A stretch of 59,301 nt of DNA from a virus: the IMG/VR virus record IMGVR_UViG_3300033155_000832, positions 1 to 59,301 of that record; one strand, 5' to 3'. Positions 31,807 to 39,239 of the stretch are shown in pieces (positions within the stretch are counted from its first letter, which is position 1; every line of letters starts with the position of its first letter). Under the pieces are notes generated by a model that had not been told where the DNA came from, searched no databases, and saw only the letters and a program-made list of their open reading frames with translations. The position numbers were made by a program, and so were the translations under genes.

Positions 31807-32280
31807 TTAAAAGTTGCGCGCGCCCTTGAGCACGGCAGTAAGTAGTTGGTTTCGTTGTCGTACGGACTCTGCGAGACTCCGGAGGCATTCGTATTCGTGT
31901 GCACACTCTGCGGATTGTTCGCGAGCTCGCTGTACTTTGTCGTTTCCGTCGACCATGCGGGTAATCAGACCGAAGTCTTTCGACGACCATCCGTACGCGC
32001 GGGCGTCTGCTGACTGCCCTCCGTCCACCACGGAACGGTATGCGATGTCGGTGTCGGATATGGTTTGATCGAGTTGCCTGCGTGACGCCTCTGAGCGTCT
32101 TCGGGCTCGGCTCGCGTGATACGCCCAGAACGCGTAATCCTCGGACGCGGTACTCGCCATTTCGTGTTGCTGTTGTTCGCTGTCAGGGATACGTAGTAAC
32201 TCGGCAACATGCTCGCGCACTCTTTCCCCGTTATCCATTAGGAGGGTGACAGTCATTGCGTCGTCACTTACGGTTACCAT
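31807..32280 (-). CDS. UvsY-like recombination mediator (putative), 157 aa
   Basis: Almost all helix: YAFWAYHASRARRRSEASRR early, then a Lys-containing turn SSKDFGLITRMVDGNDKVQR and a final helix YECLRSLAESVRQRNQLLTA. This order (W-x-x-x-x-A-x-A helix, K-x-T/E-like turn, L-x-x-x-x-x-A-x-x-x-R-x-x-L end) is the one I associate with phage UvsY-type mediators, and it lies between SSB and polymerase as such genes often do. It would load RecA on SSB-coated DNA. Start at ATG 32280 with GAGCACC upstream; an ATG at 32301 lies only seven bases from the -10 and would be leaderless. Confidence 0.55.
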   Translation of the reverse strand: MVTVSDDAMTVTLLMDNGERVREHVAELLRIPDSEQQQHEMASTASEDYAFWAYHASRARRRSEASRRQLDQTISDTDIAYRSVVDGGQSADARAYGWSSKDFGLITRMVDGNDKVQRAREQSAECAHEYECLRSLAESVRQRNQLLTAVLKGARNF

Positions 32281-32308
32281 GGTGCTCGATTTGAGGGTCA
32301 TAGGCAAG

Positions 32309-32337
32309 ATTGTACAGTACCGTACAGTCTTTGTCAA
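32309..32337 (-). promoter_or_regulatory. Sigma70-like promoter with palindromic spacer
   Basis: -35 TTGACA (32332-32337), 17-nt spacer, -10 TACAAT (32309-32314). The spacer lacks the family AAGTGTG next to the -10 but contains GTACGGTAC; a GAAGTGTGT copy sits just upstream of the -35 inside the last codons of the polymerase. The -35 overlaps the polymerase stop. It drives the UvsY-like gene, SSB and onwards. Confidence 0.75.
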
Positions 32338-35300
32338 CACACTTCATTATATTTGTCAGATAATTCTAATAACTCTTCGAGGGATTGAGGTTCGCGGGAT
32401 TTCAGCGCGCCTTCTTCGTACCAGTAAAGGTCGTCATCTCCTCCGGTACCTTGTACGGTGTCCGGATGAAAGCCTACCATGGCACCCCACGTTCTCCCTG
32501 CCTCCACGTCCGCCACAATGGGGCACTTCAGCCAGTCCCACTCCGCTAGTGGGAGTAGGTCGCCTGCGAGGTGCATCACCGTCTCCATAATCGTCGTCAC
32601 TATTTTCGCAACATCGGTTACTTCGTGTTCAGGGCAGTCTAGGATTATCGAGTCGTGTACCGTGAGGATTAAGATAGATTTGAACCCGCCCTCGCGTAGT
32701 GCGTCGTCAATCAGCACCAGCGACAAGAGTGTCATATCCGAAGCGCCTGACTGTATTGGGAAGTTAGTCGACTGTCGAAGTGCTCGGCTCACGACACCGC
32801 GGTCAGAGCTCTTCACAGCCGGTAAGCGTCTGCGTCGGCCTGTGTAAGTCTCAAGGTACCCTTGCGCCTGTGCGAGGTCTTGTGTACCGTCCAAACCGCG
32901 TTTAAGTGCTTTACGTGCGGCAAAGTAATCACGGATAAGGCGTTGTGCCTCTTTTTCGGTGATGTGCACTCCGTCTTTTTTGAGCGTCTTGCGCAGTGCT
33001 GGCGGTCCGGCACCGTACAGGATACCGAAGTTGATCCGCTTAGCGCGTGTACGCCACCCTTTGCGTTCCTTCTCCGGCAACTTAGCAAACGCTTCCGGAG
33101 ACAGCTTACTTATGTCGATAGCCGTAAGCATGTGCAGGTCTTCGCAGTCGACATACGCCTTCAACATTTCCGGCTCATTGAACCAACTTGCGGCGATACG
33201 GAGCTCAACCTGTGAATAGTCCGCCTGTAGTAGCATGCCGGTCTTGCCGTGGCGACTTACGTACGCGTGTTTAGCAGACCCCGGGATATTTTGCAGGTTC
33301 GGCTGGCTAGAGCTGAGGCGACCCGTAGCGGCGCCTGTGGGGTTGAAACGCCCGTGGATCCGGCTGTCAGCGTCGCGCATGGTTAGCATCGGCTCCACGT
33401 AGGTACCAAGCAACTTAGTGAGCTTCCGGTATTCGAGTATGAGCTCGACAAGGCCTTCGTCGCCCCCGTCTTCACTGATCTCTTCGAGAGCGGCGGCATC
33501 GGTTGCGAAGTGTCTCCACTCCTTTTTGTTCACTGCGTCAATCACCACGTCACTGAATTCCACCGTGGCGTCTGCTTTACTCTTCTGCTGGTAACGGTAG
33601 GTAAGCGTATCCTCGCCCGTCTTCGTGAGCGAATAAGGCGGAATATCTAAGTGCCCGTAGAACAGCTTCTGCAACTGCGTGGGACTGTTGGGGTTGAAGT
33701 CAGGGACGGTACGTGTTACCTCGCCCGTACGCTTGTGTGTCTTCTCGACTGCGTTCTCCATCCGGAAACGTAGTACCACAGGGTGCCCCGCCAAGTCCGC
33801 CTCTAACTGCCTAACTTGTGGCTCCAGCTCCGCCTGCATGCGTAATACCACCGACTCGTCGACCGTGGCGCCTGCGTACTCCATCCGCATGAGCACATCG
33901 GATAACCGCGGTAAGAACGACTCAGCGAGGTCGTGCAGTTTTAGGTTATCGACATACTCTGCGTCTTCCTGCATCTGGTGGTAACATTGCAACGTGCAGT
34001 CGGTGTCCGCCGCCGCATACGGAAACAAGACGTCTGCGGGGAAGCATGCGTATGACCCGCCCTTGCGCGGATCGCACAGCGGTTGTTCTTTTTTGTACCT
34101 GTCGAGGTCGCTGTCGTACCCGCCCATGTCGGTGTATTTATACGCTAGGAGCTTCAGCCCGTGATTGCCCGGCACTTCGTCGATCGTCATGTGCGTGAGC
34201 ATCGTATCCAACGGGTCGGGCGGGTAGGTGCCGATCGCACGTAGTATGTGCTGTTGATCAAACTTAGCGTTCTGGGCGAGGAACGGCACGTCTGCGTTAA
34301 ACAATCGAACTAGCGCCGCAGTTACGCGCGCCCTGTCGTCTTCGCGTTGTTCAACATCTTCGGTTAGGTACGCGTGTTGCTCTGTGTACCACGCCACATG
34401 TTTCATAGCGGCGTCGTACGCGATGGCACCCGCTGTGAGTGTGGTCTTCTCTTTGTCCTTGTACCTGCGCTTAGGCTCCGAAGGTATTTGGAATGATGGA
34501 AGAGCCTGCGGTAACGCCCACGGACTCTGTACATGGTCGTACGGTATGCAGTAACCGTATCCTACTTCGTTGGTGAATGTAAAACAGAGCAAGGAAGGGA
34601 ACCCGTTAGGAACATGCGAATTCAACCTACCTGTCTCAGTGTCGTAGGCCACCAACATCCGGTCTTCGATAAAAGCATCTACCATGTCCTCGACTTCTTC
34701 AGGCGTAGTGAGAACCGTATACTCCCCCATCTTACTGCCTATCTCACCTCCGTCACAGACATCGTCTATCGTACTTATGGCGGTCAGCCAATCCTCGGTA
34801 AACTGGTCAGCGAATATGATGTACTCTGCCGTGTTTAACGCCAGCACCGGTACGTCTTCGTACCCTTCGAGGATACACGACAGTACCGCTCCGTGTAAGC
34901 TGGTTATGCCTTTTTGCCCTGTCAGTACTTCAAGAGACGTAGCACCCACAGCGACAAACATTTCAGGCGCGAAGTGTTCTACCTGCTCTAAGAAGCCTTC
35001 GGCACACGCCTTGACCACTGTCTTTGTCGGGTTCTTAGACCGGAACGTACGACAGCCCGCGACGTACGCAAAGGCGTGTGTGTGTTTGACGCGTGCCCTT
35101 GCCTCACGTTCTAGGAGCTTGCCGGGTCGTCCCGCATTCGGCTTACCTGTGCCGTCTTCGTTGCCGTTCGGAGCGGGCAGGACAAACAGCACTTCAACAG
35201 GGTCGGGATACTTGTCCATAGCCGTGAATCCGTGCGTGCGGACTTCGTGCGGATCCTTAAGTGCTGATATGATTTTCTTCGCGTCACGCTTGTACCTGTA

Positions 35301-35447
35301 GTCACCTTGCCCCGCCTCGTGGTCGGCCTTGGCGCCTTGTTGGTACTCCGCGAAGTCTGCGTGAAGAGGGAACAACGGGCAGTACGCGCAACCTGTACTC
35401 TTCGCAGGGTCAGGGTCAATTACGTTTAAGTGTAGATCGTTACTCAT
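32334..35447 (-). CDS. Family A DNA polymerase fused to an N-terminal family-4-like UDG domain, 1037 aa
   Basis: Residues about 15-225 match 4Fe-4S uracil-DNA glycosylases: CAYC (C20, C23), a GEAPG-like loop PNGNEDGTGKPNAGRPGKLL, then two further Cys (C132, C148) spaced as in the cluster, and PEMFVAVGATSLEVLTG. The usual HPxxLL-type histidine near the domain end reads NTAEYII (Asn for His). A 3'-5' exonuclease domain follows (YDTETG, QNAKFD, YAAADTD), then the polymerase: motif A LLQADYSQVELR (about 740-750), motif B KRINFGILYG, motif C LTVHDSIILD. ATG 35447 has GGAGG. This is the phage replicase; the UDG-like part could sense or exclude uracil. Confidence 0.93.
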   Translation of the reverse strand: MSNDLHLNVIDPDPAKSTGCAYCPLFPLHADFAEYQQGAKADHEAGQGDYRYKRDAKKIISALKDPHEVRTHGFTAMDKYPDPVEVLFVLPAPNGNEDGTGKPNAGRPGKLLEREARARVKHTHAFAYVAGCRTFRSKNPTKTVVKACAEGFLEQVEHFAPEMFVAVGATSLEVLTGQKGITSLHGAVLSCILEGYEDVPVLALNTAEYIIFADQFTEDWLTAISTIDDVCDGGEIGSKMGEYTVLTTPEEVEDMVDAFIEDRMLVAYDTETGRLNSHVPNGFPSLLCFTFTNEVGYGYCIPYDHVQSPWALPQALPSFQIPSEPKRRYKDKEKTTLTAGAIAYDAAMKHVAWYTEQHAYLTEDVEQREDDRARVTAALVRLFNADVPFLAQNAKFDQQHILRAIGTYPPDPLDTMLTHMTIDEVPGNHGLKLLAYKYTDMGGYDSDLDRYKKEQPLCDPRKGGSYACFPADVLFPYAAADTDCTLQCYHQMQEDAEYVDNLKLHDLAESFLPRLSDVLMRMEYAGATVDESVVLRMQAELEPQVRQLEADLAGHPVVLRFRMENAVEKTHKRTGEVTRTVPDFNPNSPTQLQKLFYGHLDIPPYSLTKTGEDTLTYRYQQKSKADATVEFSDVVIDAVNKKEWRHFATDAAALEEISEDGGDEGLVELILEYRKLTKLLGTYVEPMLTMRDADSRIHGRFNPTGAATGRLSSSQPNLQNIPGSAKHAYVSRHGKTGMLLQADYSQVELRIAASWFNEPEMLKAYVDCEDLHMLTAIDISKLSPEAFAKLPEKERKGWRTRAKRINFGILYGAGPPALRKTLKKDGVHITEKEAQRLIRDYFAARKALKRGLDGTQDLAQAQGYLETYTGRRRRLPAVKSSDRGVVSRALRQSTNFPIQSGASDMTLLSLVLIDDALREGGFKSILILTVHDSIILDCPEHEVTDVAKIVTTIMETVMHLAGDLLPLAEWDWLKCPIVADVEAGRTWGAMVGFHPDTVQGTGGDDDLYWYEEGALKSREPQSLEELLELSDKYNEVC

Positions 35448-36522
35448 CGCTCCTCCCACAGATCGTAGAGACCGTGTCTTCTATGTTCTTATAACTCAAG
35501 CGCGAAGCGCCCACACGTTGTGTGCGTCTCTTTATGTTCGTCACAGCGCGTTGAACACCTGCCAGCAGGGTCAACGGTGCTCGGGCATCCCACAGGCGTG
35601 CGAGGTTGTCGCGCTCATCCCACGGGTCACCCTCTTCTAACGGTAACCGTGTGATCGGTACGTCAAGGGTGGTGAGCGGGGACGCCACTTTCGCTTCGTC
35701 TGCGTCCACATCGGTCGCTATTACTATCTCGGTGGTGCCTTCGTCGACCAGTTGTCGCATGAGCTGAACTTGTGCGTTACTGACTCGCTTACCTAAGAGC
35801 GCCACCGCAGGGATACCGATAGAGTCGAAGGCCATCATATCGAAGGCGCCTTCTACGACAACCACGACAGGCGCCTTGCGTGCGAGGTCAAAGCCCAGTA
35901 AGCATTCGTCTTTTGTGTAGTGCCCTGCATCGTTAGGAGGGTTGAGGGATTTCTGGTCGTGCTGTCCACAGTACCTGTTCGTCCAGTACACCAGCTCGCG
36001 ATTCTGCCATACGGGGAATATTAACCGCTTCCTGTATACCCCTCGCATGCACAGCCCTATGTCGTGACGCGCCACATGCTGATCGTCCGCGCCCCGTCTT
36101 TCCAAGTATCGCCAGCCTGATCGGTTTCGGATCGTCTTACGTTCTCGGTTCAACCACACAATCCCCTCCGGTAACGGTACGGGTCGCAAGGCACCTCGCA
36201 AAACGGACAGCGGATACAGTGTGTTGATTACGGACTCGGACAGGCGTGCCACCTTGTCGGCTCGTGCTTCTACTCCTAGATCCTCGATGTCTGCGTCCGA
36301 ATACCGCCTGCCCGTCACGTCGGATAGAATACGGCGAACAGATGACGACGCGTACTCACAGCGAAAGCAAATCGCTTTGCCTTTTTTCGCGTTGATGCGT
36401 AGTGTCTGTTTCGACGATTCTGAACCCTTACGATCAAGGCAGAACGGGCATTGGAACTGGTACTCAGGTGCGTTACCGCCTGCGGTACCTAAAATATCTT
36501 CGACAGTGTAAATCCACGACAT
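35440..36522 (-). CDS. DnaG-like DNA primase, 360 aa
   Basis: N-terminal zinc-binding CPFC (C25, C28) and CFRC (C52, C55), a linker with WRYLERRGADDQHVA, then the Toprim domain: VVVVEGAFDMMAF with E224 and ATDVDAD with D271 and D273. Synthesises RNA primers for the lagging strand. The stop overlaps the polymerase start by 8 nt and its ATG touches the helicase stop, so primase, helicase and polymerase form one block. It lacks a clear helicase-binding C-terminal domain, consistent with its short length. Confidence 0.92.
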   Translation of the reverse strand: MSWIYTVEDILGTAGGNAPEYQFQCPFCLDRKGSESSKQTLRINAKKGKAICFRCEYASSSVRRILSDVTGRRYSDADIEDLGVEARADKVARLSESVINTLYPLSVLRGALRPVPLPEGIVWLNRERKTIRNRSGWRYLERRGADDQHVARHDIGLCMRGVYRKRLIFPVWQNRELVYWTNRYCGQHDQKSLNPPNDAGHYTKDECLLGFDLARKAPVVVVVEGAFDMMAFDSIGIPAVALLGKRVSNAQVQLMRQLVDEGTTEIVIATDVDADEAKVASPLTTLDVPITRLPLEEGDPWDERDNLARLWDARAPLTLLAGVQRAVTNIKRRTQRVGASRLSYKNIEDTVSTICGRSDE

Positions 36523-38231
36523 TAGCTAGCCTCCCTGCTCTGTGCGAACGACCTGCGTTTAGGTTCCTGCGCAGGGGTCGAGGCCTTCGCTTTGCCACCC
36601 AAACGCGCCCGTGTGCTCGCTTTTGGCTTCTTCGTCTTCGTCTTCGTGCCCTTGCCTAAAGTCTTACGAGGCTCTTTAGGTACGCTCCGCTTCTTGCGCG
36701 GTTCCTTGGTCTTCGCATGCTCTCTCGTGATAGAACTGACGTCACGTGTCGGCTCGGTTTTACGCGATCCGTGGTGGTGTGCGTTACCGCGGTCGTTCGG
36801 TATAGGATCCGTACGCAGGTCGCTTGCTGTGTACTCGGCCTGTCCTTTGTCGGCGTCCGGTATATCGAGTCGGTCGTCACACACGGGTAAGCCTGCCACA
36901 TCGTAGTAGCCTACAGACTGCATGAGCGACATATTCCTGCGCATGACGCACTTGATCGCTCCTCCGTCTTCTGCGTTACGCAACGCCGCGAGTACGAGGC
37001 GCGACTCCTGCGCTTCGACTTCTTCTTTCGTCTGGCACATCGCAATAAGTGCGTCTGCTATCGCCGCCTTTTCGAATGACTCTGCGAGGTCGCCTATGTT
37101 CAGCGTGGGCTTATCCATTGACGATCTGTTTGCCTGTGACCCCGTCCATACTGCGCAGTTGTAATCATGTGCAATCGTACGCAAGTCTTCGTAAATACCT
37201 GCCTGTGCGTGTCGCATGTCTTCCGTCCTACGCTCAGCCTTCATAATATCTGCGTAATCGACGATCAGTAAGTCAGGCGCCCACCCATCGGACTGTAACA
37301 GAGACAGGTGCGTACGTAGTAAGCTAGGGGTCATTGTACGCGTCGGATAATGTTTGATGAACAGCTCACCGTGGATGTGCTGTTTACGTCTCTCGGTTAC
37401 GATCTCCACAAACTTCTCAGGCGCGGACGCACGGTAATCAAGGTACTGACCGCACAAGCGGGCATCGAAGCGCATGGCCAGCCGTTCGAGGTTCATTTCG
37501 AGTGTGTAGTAGGCGACACGTAACGGGCGTAATTCTGCGGTGACAGGGTCGATTATGCCGTTGGAGCATAACGCACCGTACGCCATGTTGATCAACGCCA
37601 TCGACTTGCCCCGTTTCGGAGGGCCGAAGATAACTCCCAGCTCGCCTCGGCCTAACCCTCCTCCGAGAGCGTGGTCTAGGTGTGGGATGCCGGACGTGAT
37701 CAGTCTGCTCGGGTTGAGGGATTCGTTGTACCAGCTTAGGCATACCTCAGGACTGACCGTATCCCACGACATACCCATGTCGGTGATGTCTTGTCCAACC
37801 AGCGTAGCCTCTTGTATTAACGGCATGATCGTATGGTCGCCGCGCTGGATCCGCTCGGCGGCCTTCATCACAGCATTACACATCGCCTGCTGTTTGCCGA
37901 ACTCGATCGCGCGTGCCATAACAGCCTGCGTGTCAGGGATCTCGCGCTTGTACGCCTTCGATATGTATTTACGACACAGCGCATAAACCTCGGAGTCTTT
38001 CGCGTAGTCATCGGTGGCTTCTTTGAGCAACTCTTTCGACGGCAAGCCTGCGAACTTGTCTATGTGTGCGAACAACGCGCGGGCGACCGTGCGGTGTATT
38101 ACGTTCGTAAAGTATTCGTGGGATAAAGCACTTCGGTATTTGAGGACAAAGCCCGGCGTACGGCAGGCGACTGCGAGCAGGTGTGCCTGAAAAGATTCTT
38201 GAAACTGTGTTGCGTAGGAGAAGTCGTTCAT
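36522..38231 (-). CDS. DnaB-like replicative helicase, 569 aa
   Basis: RecA-fold helicase core: Walker A GPPKRGKS (203-210), ALGGGLGRGELGVIFG before it, Walker B LLIVDYAD (321-328), a Gln motif VWTGSQANR and an arginine-finger region. The N-terminal helical domain (1-140) fits the DnaB collar. The last about 130 residues are a disordered basic tail (KTEPTRDVSS, then many Lys/Arg/Pro), reminiscent of the SSB tail. Unwinds the fork 5'-3' with the primase encoded next. No clear Shine-Dalgarno at ATG 38231. A hairpin lies in its 5' leader. Confidence 0.9.
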   Translation of the reverse strand: MNDFSYATQFQESFQAHLLAVACRTPGFVLKYRSALSHEYFTNVIHRTVARALFAHIDKFAGLPSKELLKEATDDYAKDSEVYALCRKYISKAYKREIPDTQAVMARAIEFGKQQAMCNAVMKAAERIQRGDHTIMPLIQEATLVGQDITDMGMSWDTVSPEVCLSWYNESLNPSRLITSGIPHLDHALGGGLGRGELGVIFGPPKRGKSMALINMAYGALCSNGIIDPVTAELRPLRVAYYTLEMNLERLAMRFDARLCGQYLDYRASAPEKFVEIVTERRKQHIHGELFIKHYPTRTMTPSLLRTHLSLLQSDGWAPDLLIVDYADIMKAERRTEDMRHAQAGIYEDLRTIAHDYNCAVWTGSQANRSSMDKPTLNIGDLAESFEKAAIADALIAMCQTKEEVEAQESRLVLAALRNAEDGGAIKCVMRRNMSLMQSVGYYDVAGLPVCDDRLDIPDADKGQAEYTASDLRTDPIPNDRGNAHHHGSRKTEPTRDVSSITREHAKTKEPRKKRSVPKEPRKTLGKGTKTKTKKPKASTRARLGGKAKASTPAQEPKRRSFAQSREAS

Positions 38232-38327
38232 AAAGCCGATACATGTGTGTGCGAAAATAAGTGCTCGAGGATTCGCAATGGAGTATACAAAATAGTATCC
38301 AGCGGGACGTTACCGTCACCACAATCC

Positions 38328-38350
38328 CCGAGACACTTAAGTGTTCTCGG
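38328..38350 (-). promoter_or_regulatory. Hairpin in the dnaB-like leader
   Basis: CCGAG-A-ACACTTAAGTGT-CTCGG on the minus strand: 11-bp near-perfect inverted repeat with one bulged A. It lies between the possible promoter at 38387-38414 and the helicase start, with no U-run, so a regulatory leader structure is likelier than a terminator. The rest of 38232-38420 holds nothing else I can support. Confidence 0.55.
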
Positions 38351-38386
38351 CTTTAATGTTATCTGTTGTATTTCCAATGCTCTTCT

Positions 38387-38414
38387 ATTCTAGTGATTTT
38401 TCTACTCACGTCAA
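38387..38414 (-). promoter_or_regulatory. Possible promoter before the dnaB-like gene
   Basis: -35 TTGACG (38409-38414), 16-nt spacer, -10 TAGAAT (38387-38392). It lacks the AAGTGTG element of the phage family and its spacing is suboptimal, so it may belong to a different expression class. Would give about 150 nt of leader before the helicase. Confidence 0.5.
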
Positions 38415-38420
38415 GTGCCT

Positions 38421-39239
38421 TCACCATAAATCGGCATATTTGTTGATAATAGTGGTAGGCACCCGCGGGCTAGGTTGTGTGCGTGGGGTTTCCTTCTGCT
38501 GGATGTATGCCACGTAGTCGTCCCATTTCGTCCCTAAGTCAGGCACCGAGGCTCCGACGTGCGGGGTAAGTACCTGCACAGAAGCGTTCCAGAATACCGC
38601 ACGTTCCAGCTCGCCCGCGTCGAAGGTTTTCAGAGTCTGCAGAACCTGCCTATCTGCTAGCACCCCTGCACGCGCTTGCGATAAGAAGCGCCGGTACACT
38701 CGCCACTCAGGACTTCGCAACTCTTGCGCGTACAGGAACGGGCGTGGGTTATCTCCGAGAGCTGTGCACACGTAGTCGAGCGCCGCTTGTCCCTCATCGT
38801 ATATGATCGCCTGTAGGAACGTGCCCGACTGTGTGCGACGTGCTAAACCATCAGACCGGTCGGTCTTCGTGTGGTCTTTTTGGCGCCTATTGTAATTACT
38901 TGCGCGCTCAGCGCCTCCTGCGCTCGACAAGTAGACGGTCTGGAAACCGTACTTACGTACGCGGGGAGCCTGTCGCAGGTACTCCATATTTGCACGGCAG
39001 TATACGCCAAAGTCGATACCAAGGTCGTGTGATGTGTGCGTCGCACGTGCCAATGATTCTATGTCTTTAGGTGCGGGAACCCATGTGCCACGCCCGCGGA
39101 CGCCTCGAGGCGGGCGACCGAAGACCTCGCTGTGCGCTCGTATGTAAACGTCTAAAGGGTCGGACGTGATCTCCTGTGCCACTGCGGTTGCGCCTAATAA
39201 AGCGAGCGTCTGTGTGGCTGTCGCTATGATGTTCACCAT
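38421..39239 (-). CDS. Hypothetical protein in replication operon, 272 aa
   Basis: ATG at 39239 overlaps the UvsW-like stop (ATGGTGA). The start is hydrophobic (MVNIIATATQTLALLGATAV then AQE), which could be a signal peptide or short membrane anchor. The remainder is mixed helical with YGFQTVYLSSAGGAERASNY and a basic patch QKDHTKTDRSDGLARR. No family recognised. The position between two helicases suggests a replication link, but a signal-like N-terminus would argue for export. Confidence 0.6.
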   Translation of the reverse strand: MVNIIATATQTLALLGATAVAQEITSDPLDVYIRAHSEVFGRPPRGVRGRGTWVPAPKDIESLARATHTSHDLGIDFGVYCRANMEYLRQAPRVRKYGFQTVYLSSAGGAERASNYNRRQKDHTKTDRSDGLARRTQSGTFLQAIIYDEGQAALDYVCTALGDNPRPFLYAQELRSPEWRVYRRFLSQARAGVLADRQVLQTLKTFDAGELERAVFWNASVQVLTPHVGASVPDLGTKWDDYVAYIQQKETPRTQPSPRVPTTIINKYADLW

